DNA from: Vibrio splendidus | GTDB lineage: Bacteria > Pseudomonadota > Gammaproteobacteria > Enterobacterales > Vibrionaceae | Direction: 5' to 3' | Length of the DNA: 64,000 nt | Assembly: GCF_003345295.1 (NCBI RefSeq) | Contig: NZ_CP031056.1 | Span: 1,240,001-1,304,000 of the forward strand | Shown: piece by piece, positions 1 through 7,417 of the stretch | Position numbering within the stretch: position 1 is the first letter of the stretch | Layout of the letters: every line of letters begins with the position of its first letter | Made by a program: the position numbers and the translations under genes | Notes under the pieces: generated by a model | Databases searched by the model: none | The model's input: the letters and a program-made list of their open reading frames with translations, nothing else | What the model was told of the DNA's origin: nothing

Positions 1-91
1 ACTTAATTTCACTCCGAGGCGTTATGTAGTGATCTAATGATCCCGGACACCAAATTAGGTGGTAAAGTCTCCACCATAAATGAGGTGTTCA

Positions 92-403
92 ATGACAAAA
101 CGACAACGACGTACATTTTCTACTGAGTTCAAAATAGATGCTGCAAGTTTGGTTCTTGATCAAGGGCACTCCATACCTGAAGCAGCTAACTCTATGGTCG
201 TAGGTGAAACGGCTTTACGGCGGTGGGTCGACCAACTCAAAGTTGAGCGAGGTGGGATGACTCCAACGACCAAAGCCCTCACTCCTGAGCAAAAGAAAAT
301 CCAAGAGTTAGAAACCCGGATTAACCGGCTAGAACGAGAAAAATCCATATTAAAAAAGGCCACAGCTCTCTTAATGTCGGACGAACTCGAACGTTCTCGT
401 TAA
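92..403 (+). CDS. IS3-family transposase OrfA
   Basis: About 103 residues. OrfA of IS3-type elements binds the terminal repeats through a helix-turn-helix and multimerises by a leucine zipper. The N-terminal HTH (residues about 5-50, with the ALRRWV helix) and the C-terminal heptad segment ending in INRLEREKSILKKA are both visible. The ATG at 92 is preferred to the one at 80 because GAGGTG lies just upstream. The end overlaps a slippery A6G run, so a minority of ribosomes would enter orfB. The gene looks intact, but without full OrfB it could act only as a repressor or titrator. Confidence 0.9.
   Translation: MTKRQRRTFSTEFKIDAASLVLDQGHSIPEAANSMVVGETALRRWVDQLKVERGGMTPTTKALTPEQKKIQELETRINRLEREKSILKKATALLMSDELERSR
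352..358 (+). promoter_or_regulatory. Programmed -1 frameshift site (A AAA AAG)
   Basis: The heptamer AAAAAAG is in register with orfA (TTA AAA AAG). Slipping back one base enters the orfB frame with no stop codon before the ATG at 412. This is the normal way IS3 elements make the OrfAB transposase. Confidence 0.85.
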
Positions 404-697
404 TAGACGAGTTGAGGGAGCATGAATCGGTCAAAATGCTTTGCGAACTGTTCAACGTAGCTTCATCTTGTTACTACGAGTTTAAGCAACGCAAGCCGGA
501 TGCCAGTCGCATTCGTCTAGCTAGCCAAATTAAAGAACTCTTCAACATGAGTCGAGGCTCTGCTGGCAGTCGTACTCTTGTCTCGATGCTGAGCGAAGAA
601 GGCATAAAGGCCGGACGATTCAAGGTTCGCCAGATAATGCGTGAAGGTGATTTAATGAGTAAACAGCCAGGTCCGCATCGATATAGACATGCAAAAT
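358..697 (+). pseudogene. IS3-family transposase OrfB, C-terminus deleted
   Basis: Entered by frameshift from orfA or from the ATG at 412. It reads about 95 residues of the HTH_21-like N-terminal part of OrfB (CELFNVASSCYYEF, then a GSRTLVSML helix, then the RHAKY region). The frame then leaves transposase sequence and ends at 723 after unrelated residues. The integrase core with the DDE catalytic residues is absent, so no active transposase can be made. The break point lies inside orfB, so this is not a normal IS end and implies a later deletion or recombination. Confidence 0.85.
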
Positions 698-699
698 AT

Positions 700-1054
700 A
701 GATTCTCCCATCTATCAATGTAACAACTGATACACCGTAATCAGTGATACGCCATAACTGAGTCATAGCTGTCTTTATATTAGCCCTTGAAAGCCTGTCC
801 AAGCTTTACACAAGCAAGTAACAAGGTGTACTAACCTTTCCTTCTTCAAGGCCTGATATAAACTGACCTAACCCAGCATCTTCTTCAGTGTTCCTTTGAT
901 GGTATGCACTGATCCCTAAATCTTCAAAGTTCTGACGACTCAGCTCTAAGTAGTTCTCTTTACAATACTTTGTTACCTTGGCTGCCTGCCTCTCAATAGA
1001 AGTACCATCTGACTGCTGCTTGCTACTGAAACGCTTATAACTATACGTTATCAT
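700..1054 (-). pseudogene. Serine recombinase N-terminal fragment with in-frame stop
   Basis: The frame begins with a resolvase-type N-terminus (TYSYKRFSSKQQSDGTSIERQ) that carries the catalytic serine segment. It runs to YLLV, a TAA at 806-808, then continues in the same frame as SLDRLSRANIKTA and VTLIDGRIY. Relatives read LLVESLDRLSR, so the stop most simply replaces a Glu codon. After about position 700 the frame enters the IS3 fragment. The DNA-binding C-terminus is lost. The start has a good GGAGA site and overlaps the end of the sgrR-like gene. Large serine recombinases normally integrate phages or islands; this copy is dead twice over. Confidence 0.85.
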
Positions 1055-2753
1055 TCGATTTCTCCGGATGGTCTGGGCGAACCCAAACTTGGCTAAAGTC
1101 GAACCAGCCTAATGCATTACATTTTGCGTTCTGCAACGTACCACATTGATCTTTGTTAACGCCCAACCAACAGTGGAACATCGGAATTAACTGATTGCTT
1201 TGCACCAGTTGCTTACCGAGTTGCCTTGCTGGGAATTGGTCGAATTCGCCTGAACGCCAACGATCAATCATGTGACACCATTGGTCGAAGTCTCCAGCTG
1301 GGCTAGATTCATCAAGAAAACTGTAGTCCATTAACCAGCCGGCCAATGCATCGTCTCTGTTGTTAGCGATACCCATTGGATTAATCCAAATATCAACATT
1401 ATCGGCGTGTGGAGGATCGGTTTCGTAACCGATAAGCTCAACATCGACATTATATTGCTTCAACATGGTGACAATCGCTTTGGCAAGTGTTGGGAACATC
1501 GGGTGTTGGCATTGGTACGCCAATTTTATGGTTGGTTTCGCATTTGCTGGTGGACAGACTGGCGTGTTTAACTTTATGTCATACCAACCAGGTTTTATCC
1601 CATAGGCGTGTAGAACGCCCAAATCGATGACGGTCTCTTTTGGGATATGAACAAACAGATCAGCGGCATTCAATGCGTTAGACAAAAACTCCGCCCATGC
1701 GGGATCTTGTGCGATGCCCTTCTTTCTATTCAACAGTAAATACGTACAACCGGGATCAAGCTCTACTTCATCACTATCACCACGGTCGGCCATTACAGGT
1801 TTCGAAAGACTTGGGTAAACCATAGAAGAATACGCCTCATCAACCACCCAAACCTCAACGCGATCAATCAACGGCCTGAAACCAAAGTATCCGTTGAAAG
1901 CCGTTAATACCAGTTGCTTCTCATCGTTCTTCTCAATGCGATACGGGCCCGTACCAATTGGTCGAATATCGTAGTCTTCGCCACGTAAAATCATCGGTAA
2001 AGTGACCTTAGCGACCGATTCCGTGAGCGCGAGTGGGAAATACTTATCTGGGCGCGTTAAGAAGACATCGACCACGCAATTTGCGGGTGAAGAGACATCT
2101 TTAATATGCGAGAACAAATTGAGTGGTTCGAGCGCAAGAAGCGTGTCGACAACATGGTTCGTTAATAGAGGCTCCCCGTTATGAAAACGGACACCCGGCC
2201 TTAAGAAGAATCGCCATTGATAGTCGCTGATTTTTTGCCATGAATGAGCAAGATCGGGCTGTAACTGATCATTTTCATCCAATCGCGTTAACCCACTGAA
2301 GACTTGGCAGGCAATATGCTGCTCTGAACGTCGCATCGATTTTGTCGGGTTAAGCATAGAGAGCGGTCGGTAATAAGGCAAACGAATGACCTGCTCACCT
2401 TCTTGATATTGCACACCCAAATAGTTTTGAATAACCTGAGTAAGCTTGGCAGCATTGTGGTCAAGCACTGACAGCGCCTGACCAATTTTACCTTCCTGTA
2501 AGTACCGCCTCGCTAAGTTTTCACTGACATCGCAACGATTCTGCTTAAAGATAAGTTGAGATAACTTACCTCGGCCAGCCGCCGGTAGCCACTCTACCCA
2601 GCCTTGTTCTTCAAGTTTGTTGAGTACCATTCTTGCATTACGACGGGTACAACAGAGTACATCTGTTATGTCATCGAGCTGAACATCAGAATCTTTACCA
2701 TCGAAGTATTCAAACAGGGTTTCAAATTGAACGCGAAGTCTTGGGCTGCTCAT
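1041..2753 (-). CDS. SgrR-family transcriptional regulator
   Basis: 570 residues. SgrR-type proteins join an N-terminal winged helix (here residues about 1-115, with a CTRRNARMVLNKLEEQGW recognition region) to a periplasmic-binding-like SBP_bac_5 domain (from about residue 150, with LAHSWQKISDYQWRF). In E. coli SgrR senses sugar-phosphate stress and activates sgrS. The length is close to the E. coli protein (551). No signal peptide is present, so it is cytoplasmic. The ligand cannot be told from sequence. The last residues overlap the recombinase start, so the extreme C-terminus might have been altered by an insertion. Confidence 0.85.
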   Translation of the reverse strand: MSSPRLRVQFETLFEYFDGKDSDVQLDDITDVLCCTRRNARMVLNKLEEQGWVEWLPAAGRGKLSQLIFKQNRCDVSENLARRYLQEGKIGQALSVLDHNAAKLTQVIQNYLGVQYQEGEQVIRLPYYRPLSMLNPTKSMRRSEQHIACQVFSGLTRLDENDQLQPDLAHSWQKISDYQWRFFLRPGVRFHNGEPLLTNHVVDTLLALEPLNLFSHIKDVSSPANCVVDVFLTRPDKYFPLALTESVAKVTLPMILRGEDYDIRPIGTGPYRIEKNDEKQLVLTAFNGYFGFRPLIDRVEVWVVDEAYSSMVYPSLSKPVMADRGDSDEVELDPGCTYLLLNRKKGIAQDPAWAEFLSNALNAADLFVHIPKETVIDLGVLHAYGIKPGWYDIKLNTPVCPPANAKPTIKLAYQCQHPMFPTLAKAIVTMLKQYNVDVELIGYETDPPHADNVDIWINPMGIANNRDDALAGWLMDYSFLDESSPAGDFDQWCHMIDRWRSGEFDQFPARQLGKQLVQSNQLIPMFHCWLGVNKDQCGTLQNAKCNALGWFDFSQVWVRPDHPEKSNDNV

Positions 2754-2907
2754 AAAGAGGAAAACTTATTCAAAGGACATTGAATTCAGTTTCCCTATTT
2801 TAAGACGTAAAATCAATCTTACTGACGTGTTTTTATTGCGAATTATTGGGTATGACGTCCCAAGATGTTATTCAAACAGAATGGCTAAGTACTTTTGCAG
2901 CATACGG

Positions 2908-3141
2908 TTACATCACATCGCAGCCGATTTCATTGGCGATGTCACGAAGCTGTTGTTCATTATCTAATTTAATTGACCACTTGCACTCAGAGCCATTCGC
3001 CGAAATGACATTTGCCCCTTTTCCAATTAATTGAATCGCATCAACTTGCGCTTGCAGCGTGACTCTATGTTCCCCATCTAAACGAACAACCAGCTCATGT
3101 GCGGTTGCGATAACTTTTCCACTTTTAAACGTTATGACCAT
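2908..3141 (-). CDS. DUF3389 family protein
   Basis: 77 residues. It matches from memory the small Vibrio DUF3389 family: a beta-rich protein with the run VTLQAQVDAIQLIGKGANVI and a conserved Cys-Lys-Trp in the second half. It has no signal peptide or membrane segment and no known function. It stands alone between the sgrR-like gene and the thioesterase gene, all on the same strand. Confidence 0.7.
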   Translation of the reverse strand: MVITFKSGKVIATAHELVVRLDGEHRVTLQAQVDAIQLIGKGANVISANGSECKWSIKLDNEQQLRDIANEIGCDVM

Positions 3142-3217
3142 CGGTTTCTCTAGCTACTTCTTTTAAATACAAATTACTATTTTCTAAATAGAACACAGTT
3201 AACTGCTGCCTACTCTA

Positions 3218-3643
3218 TTATCGCTTATGTTTTTTCACCGCAATCGTTAATCGACTCGTACAAACTAAGCGTTGGCGCTCGTCAGTGATATTGATTTGCC
3301 ATACTTGGGTAGAGACACCCAGGTGAATAGGTTCAGCCGTACCGATAACATGGCCTTCACGCATTGATCTTACGTGATTCGCGTTGATATCTAATCCAAC
3401 GCAATAGTAGCCTTCTGGTACGCAGAAATTAGCCGCCAATGAGCCAAGCGTTTCAGCTAGCACAACCGATGCGCCGCCATGAAGCATGCCTAGTGGTTGG
3501 TGCGTAAAATGACAAACCGGCATGGTTGCCACTAAGGAATTATCGTTTACTTCTGTGTAAACAATGTTGAGGTGCTCAATTAAGGTGTTTTTTGAGGTCG
3601 CGTTGAAGGTATCTAGGTCAACGGGCTTTTTCCAAATACTCAT
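3218..3643 (-). CDS. menI: Hotdog-fold acyl-CoA thioesterase (MenI/YdiI type)
   Basis: 141 residues. The sequence follows E. coli YdiI/MenI along its whole length: N-terminal IWKKPVDLDTFNA, the hotdog helix PLGMLHGGASVVLAET with the expected catalytic Glu, then GLDINANHVRS and HLGVSTQVWQI. MenI hydrolyses 1,4-dihydroxy-2-naphthoyl-CoA in menaquinone synthesis; relatives act on other aryl- or acyl-CoA esters. No men genes lie nearby, so the substrate is inferred from similarity only. Confidence 0.8.
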   Translation of the reverse strand: MSIWKKPVDLDTFNATSKNTLIEHLNIVYTEVNDNSLVATMPVCHFTHQPLGMLHGGASVVLAETLGSLAANFCVPEGYYCVGLDINANHVRSMREGHVIGTAEPIHLGVSTQVWQINITDERQRLVCTSRLTIAVKKHKR

Positions 3644-3831
3644 ATGGGTTCCTTAATTATTGACTTTATTAGTGCGTGAATCGCTTTATTATTAAGTGAA
3701 TAGCTTCATTATCGTTAATAGTGATCTTAACGATAACAATGTTTTTAAATACAATACTTATCTTACAGCTCTTAGTTATTACGCAAGTTGATGTTAACAT
3801 GCATAAAAACCGAATACACAGAGGATATTGT

Positions 3832-4620
3832 ATGACGTCATGGATGAAGTTTGCCTCGCTTCTCACACTTGCAGGCCTAACCGCATGTAGCGCTTCCCCG
3901 ACAGGAAGAAACCAATTACTGCTTTTTTCTGATCAAGACATGTCTCAACTTGGGGCGCAATCTTTTGAACAAATGAAGAAAGAACAGCCAATAAGTAAAG
4001 ACGCGAAAACGAACGCTTATGTACAGTGCGTTGCAAATAGCATTACTCAACATATTCCAAAACAGGGCTTTAGTGAATGGGAAGTTGTTGTTTTTGATAG
4101 CGACCAGGTGAATGCCTTTGCTTTGCCGGGTGGCAAAATTGGCGTGTACACAGGGTTACTTAAGGTAGCGGTCAATCAAGACCAACTCGCAACGGTTATC
4201 GGACATGAAGTGGCGCACGTTCTCGCTGACCACAGCAACGAACGTCTCTCTCAGTCTCAAATCGCTAATACTGGTTTATCCATTACCAGTGTTGCGTTAG
4301 GAGCATCAGAATACAAACAGTACCAAGGCATGACAATGGCTGCCCTAGGTTTAGGTGTTCAATACGGGGTTATTCTACCGTATGGCCGAACTCAGGAATC
4401 AGAAGCCGATGTTGTTGGTTTAGAATATATGGCTCAGGCAGGGTTCGATCCTAAACAGAGCGTCGACTTGTGGCAAAACATGGCGAAAGCATCAGGTGGT
4501 AGCCAACCGCCAGAATTGCTGTCTACGCACCCTTCCCACAGTACGCGTATCAAAGATCTACAGGCGACGATAAAAACGTTACCTAGTTCGGGTTCACTAA
4601 GACCAAATTGCAAAGCGTAA
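3832..4620 (+). CDS. M48-family metalloprotease lipoprotein
   Basis: About 262 residues from the ATG at 3832, chosen because it has an AGAGG site and gives a clean lipoprotein signal with LTAC (Cys about 19). A longer frame from 3721 would bury the signal. The zinc motif HEVAH is at about residues 125-129, with the third ligand in ESEADVVGLEYM downstream. This matches the peptidase M48 / Oma1-LoiP-BepA group, which cleaves misfolded envelope proteins. The lipobox predicts a periplasm-facing lipoprotein. Transcription ends at a strong terminator shared with the convergent M50 gene. Confidence 0.88.
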   Translation: MTSWMKFASLLTLAGLTACSASPTGRNQLLLFSDQDMSQLGAQSFEQMKKEQPISKDAKTNAYVQCVANSITQHIPKQGFSEWEVVVFDSDQVNAFALPGGKIGVYTGLLKVAVNQDQLATVIGHEVAHVLADHSNERLSQSQIANTGLSITSVALGASEYKQYQGMTMAALGLGVQYGVILPYGRTQESEADVVGLEYMAQAGFDPKQSVDLWQNMAKASGGSQPPELLSTHPSHSTRIKDLQATIKTLPSSGSLRPNCKA

Positions 4621-4654
4621 TCTAACATTCGTTTAGACGCTAAACTTCGAATAC

Positions 4655-4690
4655 AAAAATGCCCTATCCGTATTGGTTAGGGCATTTTTT
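4655..4690. terminator. Bidirectional terminator
   Basis: An AAATGCCCTA / TAGGGCATTT stem with A-run and T-run on its two sides lies between the convergent M48 and M50 protease genes and can serve both. Confidence 0.85.
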
Positions 4691-4705
4691 TGTTTTTGAT
4701 TCTTG

Positions 4706-5788
4706 TTAAGTACCAAGAATTTGCAATGGTAGGCTTAATAGCTGATCACCCGTAGATGCAAAATACCAGATAACACCGATCAAACTACTCACTAGACCCA
4801 CATACCAAACAAACGACACGACTTGACCGTATTTGTCTAATGGCAACAAGTGACTGTGGTGACGCCCTTTCCATTCGAATAGTATTTCCACACTGCCCAT
4901 AATCAATAAGAAACCAAACAAGGTTAAGTTCAGCTGGTAACTCAATACGACGCCAGCAACCGCTGCTGCAACACAAAGTACAATGCCAAGCACGCTGTTC
5001 ATCGAAAAGCTGATACTTTTCAGCACATGTCCGCCATCGAGAGGCAAAATCGGCAATAGATTAAACAAGTTTAATAATGCGTTAAATACTGCAAGCCCGG
5101 CGAAGAACATTTCGCCAGTCGCCCAGTACAACACCATAAATATCAACGACAGTATCAAGCCAAACAATGGTCCCATGATCGAGATAACCACATCTTGCCA
5201 GCGCGTATTGATCTTTTCGTCGGATAACGCCAAACCACCAAGGAATGGTATCAAATAGATGCCTTTGGTCTTCATTCCAAAGTATTTCATAGCTCTAATG
5301 TGCCCATATTCATGGAACATTAAACAAGCGATCAAGGCTAAAGCGAACTGAATTGAAAATAGCCACGAATAAGCGGCTAAACTCGCAGAGGCAAGTACCA
5401 CCTTGATTAACTTGGCACTCTTGAGGGCTTTCATTCCCAGCGAAACTAACCCGATTAAGCTAAAACGCTTCTCTGGTTTTGGTGCGACAACCGGTGTTTG
5501 TTGCTCGATATCTTTGGTGTTTCGATTGCCTTCGGTAACGGTTTGGCCATTCACGGTCGCTTTATAGGTCATCTCAAACGGTTGCCACTGAACGGACGCC
5601 TCAACGTGACACTGCAACGTTTCTTCGCCTGCGCGCAGAGTAAATGCATGAGTTCGAGCGTCATCTTGATCTGTGGTTGCGTCTAATTGGGACACCAAAG
5701 TATTGTCCCAATACAACTGTTGCCACCCTGCCATTGACCCCTCTAAACGAAGTGGTTTTCCAAGAAACTCTATCGCGAGTAATTCCAA
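4706..5788 (-). CDS. Site-2 protease family (M50) membrane metalloprotease
   Basis: 360 residues. A soluble N-terminal part of about 120 residues (beta-rich, with the WQPFEMTYKATVNG segment) is followed by a multi-pass membrane domain. The zinc motif HEYGH sits in the second hydrophobic segment and the partner motif LPLDGGH lies further on, as in M50/S2P intramembrane proteases. These cut substrates within the membrane, often in regulatory cascades. The soluble domain faces the cytoplasm if there is no signal, but topology was not computed. No sigma or anti-sigma partner is adjacent. Convergent with the M48 lipoprotease gene. Confidence 0.85.
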   Translation of the reverse strand: MELLAIEFLGKPLRLEGSMAGWQQLYWDNTLVSQLDATTDQDDARTHAFTLRAGEETLQCHVEASVQWQPFEMTYKATVNGQTVTEGNRNTKDIEQQTPVVAPKPEKRFSLIGLVSLGMKALKSAKLIKVVLASASLAAYSWLFSIQFALALIACLMFHEYGHIRAMKYFGMKTKGIYLIPFLGGLALSDEKINTRWQDVVISIMGPLFGLILSLIFMVLYWATGEMFFAGLAVFNALLNLFNLLPILPLDGGHVLKSISFSMNSVLGIVLCVAAAVAGVVLSYQLNLTLFGFLLIMGSVEILFEWKGRHHSHLLPLDKYGQVVSFVWYVGLVSSLIGVIWYFASTGDQLLSLPLQILGT

Positions 5789-5920
5789 ACTTTAATTCCA
5801 ATTTAATGACTATCAATATGAATCGATATTATGCCGATTTAGCGATTAACGGTAAACATAAACAAAGTTGTTACATATTGAGCAGTTGAACACTATTTAT
5901 ACCAACACCTAACATAAACA

Positions 5921-5937
5921 TTCTGGTCACACCTCCA
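5921..5937. promoter_or_regulatory. Possible FadR operator upstream of fadL
   Basis: TTCTGGTCACACCTCCAA contains TGGTC-N-(C)ACC, close to the FadR core TGGTCNGACCA with one central mismatch and a weak outer right arm. It lies about 210 bases before the fadL start in the 356-base gap between the M50 gene and fadL. FadR control of fadL is established in gammaproteobacteria. This site itself is only a candidate. Confidence 0.35.
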
Positions 5938-6144
5938 ACCACGCATAAATCATTGATTGTAATTATATTATCAGTGTTAGAGTGCCGTCCCTTTAAAATA
6001 TTACTTCACAAAATGACAACTCATTCTTTGACTTTATATTAAACATGAATTTAACATGCCATTTACATTGGAGCTTAAACACCAACAACGCTCAGTGTGT
6101 TTTCAACAATAAGAATGAGATTTGATGCCCTAGGAGGGTCAAGG

Positions 6145-7404
6145 ATGAAAACAATACAACGCTCTCTCGTTTCACTTTCTGTGCTATTTGCATGTAATTC
6201 ACTTGCGGCTGGTTTCCAAGTTGCTGAGCACTCTGCCTCAGGTCTTGGTCGCGCATTTTCAGGTGAAGGTGCTGTAGCTGATAACGCGAGTGTACTAGCG
6301 AGAAACCCCGCCGCAATGACCCTATTTGATACAGCCCAATTTTCAGGCGCGGTTTCTATCGTTGATCCAGAGGTGGATATTACTCAAAACAATGTTCCAG
6401 GTTCAGGCGGACAGAGCCAAGTATCCAAAGACGTAGCGCCACTGCAAGTCGTTCCTGCTGCTTACTACATCAGCCCAATCAACGATAAATGGGCTTGGGG
6501 TATCGGTATGTTCTCTAACTATGGAGTTGCTACCGATTACCCAGATGATATTTATGCGGGTGATCTTGCTGGTGATACTTCACTTATATCAGTAAACGTA
6601 AACCCTAATGTCGCTTATCGTATTAATGATCAATTTAGTGTCGGTGCGGGTGCAAATCTCGTTTACGCAGAAGCTGAACTTAATCGTCACCAAGGCTCTA
6701 TCTCTAACATTACTGGTGACTCTGCCTCTACAAAACTGATCAGCATGACAGGTGAAACATTTGCATTTGGTTGGAACGTAGGCGCGTTATATGAACTGAA
6801 TGAAAACAACCGATTCTCTATCGCTTATCGTTCAGAGGTAGACCTCGACTTTGATGATGGTGACTTTACTGATTACACGGGCAGCATCGTGCAAGGTAGT
6901 GCTACGACAACAACAGGCCGTCTAAAAATCACGTTGCCTTCAATTATTGAAATTTCAGCTTTCCACCAATTGACTGACCAATGGGCAATTCACTACGGCT
7001 GGCAACAAACTGGATGGAGTAGCTTTAAAGAGCTTAAAGCGACGAGTTCAGATTGCGCAAATGGCGAGTGTTTTAAAAAGACCGAAGACTACGACGACAA
7101 TAACCGTTACTCACTGGGTGCAACTTACCAGTTAAACCAAGAATGGACCTTAAGAGCTGGTTTAGCTTATGACGAGCAAGCCGGTGAAGCGACATTGAGT
7201 ATTCCAGATAGCGACCGTTTCTGGTACAGCGCAGGTTTGACTTATCAGTACAGCCCTAACCTTTCAATCGATGCTGGTTTCGCTCTTGTTCAAAGTAAAG
7301 AAGGTGATTTCACTGAAACCAATGAACTGGGTCAGGAACTTGAATTCTCTGGTGATGCAGTCGCTTACCTATCTGCAATTCAAATGAACTACACCTTCAA
7401 CTAA
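6145..7404 (+). CDS. fadL: FadL-type outer-membrane long-chain fatty acid channel
   Basis: 419 residues from the ATG at 6145, which follows AGGAGGGTCAAGG. The upstream ATG at 6097 would put 16 residues before the signal. The signal peptide ends in SLAAG. The mature N-terminus GFQVAEHSASGLGRAFSGEGA and the NPAAM motif are hallmarks of FadL, followed by alternating beta strands and a C-terminal aromatic strand (YTFN). It moves exogenous long-chain fatty acids across the outer membrane. The gene is 13 bases from volA, and the pair matches the V. cholerae fadL-volA unit. Confidence 0.92.
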   Translation: MKTIQRSLVSLSVLFACNSLAAGFQVAEHSASGLGRAFSGEGAVADNASVLARNPAAMTLFDTAQFSGAVSIVDPEVDITQNNVPGSGGQSQVSKDVAPLQVVPAAYYISPINDKWAWGIGMFSNYGVATDYPDDIYAGDLAGDTSLISVNVNPNVAYRINDQFSVGAGANLVYAEAELNRHQGSISNITGDSASTKLISMTGETFAFGWNVGALYELNENNRFSIAYRSEVDLDFDDGDFTDYTGSIVQGSATTTTGRLKITLPSIIEISAFHQLTDQWAIHYGWQQTGWSSFKELKATSSDCANGECFKKTEDYDDNNRYSLGATYQLNQEWTLRAGLAYDEQAGEATLSIPDSDRFWYSAGLTYQYSPNLSIDAGFALVQSKEGDFTETNELGQELEFSGDAVAYLSAIQMNYTFN

Positions 7405-7417
7405 ACGGAATTAAAAC

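Larger units (their letters stand above)
25..697 (+). mobile_element. IS3-family element, right end missing
   Basis: The stretch starts near a TGTAGTGATCT sequence that looks like an IS3-type terminal repeat, followed by orfA and the first part of orfB in the -1 frame. OrfB similarity stops near position 697, and the next bases read as serine recombinase on the other strand. No right terminal repeat is seen, so the element cannot move by itself. The left boundary is estimated from the sequence alone. Confidence 0.8.
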
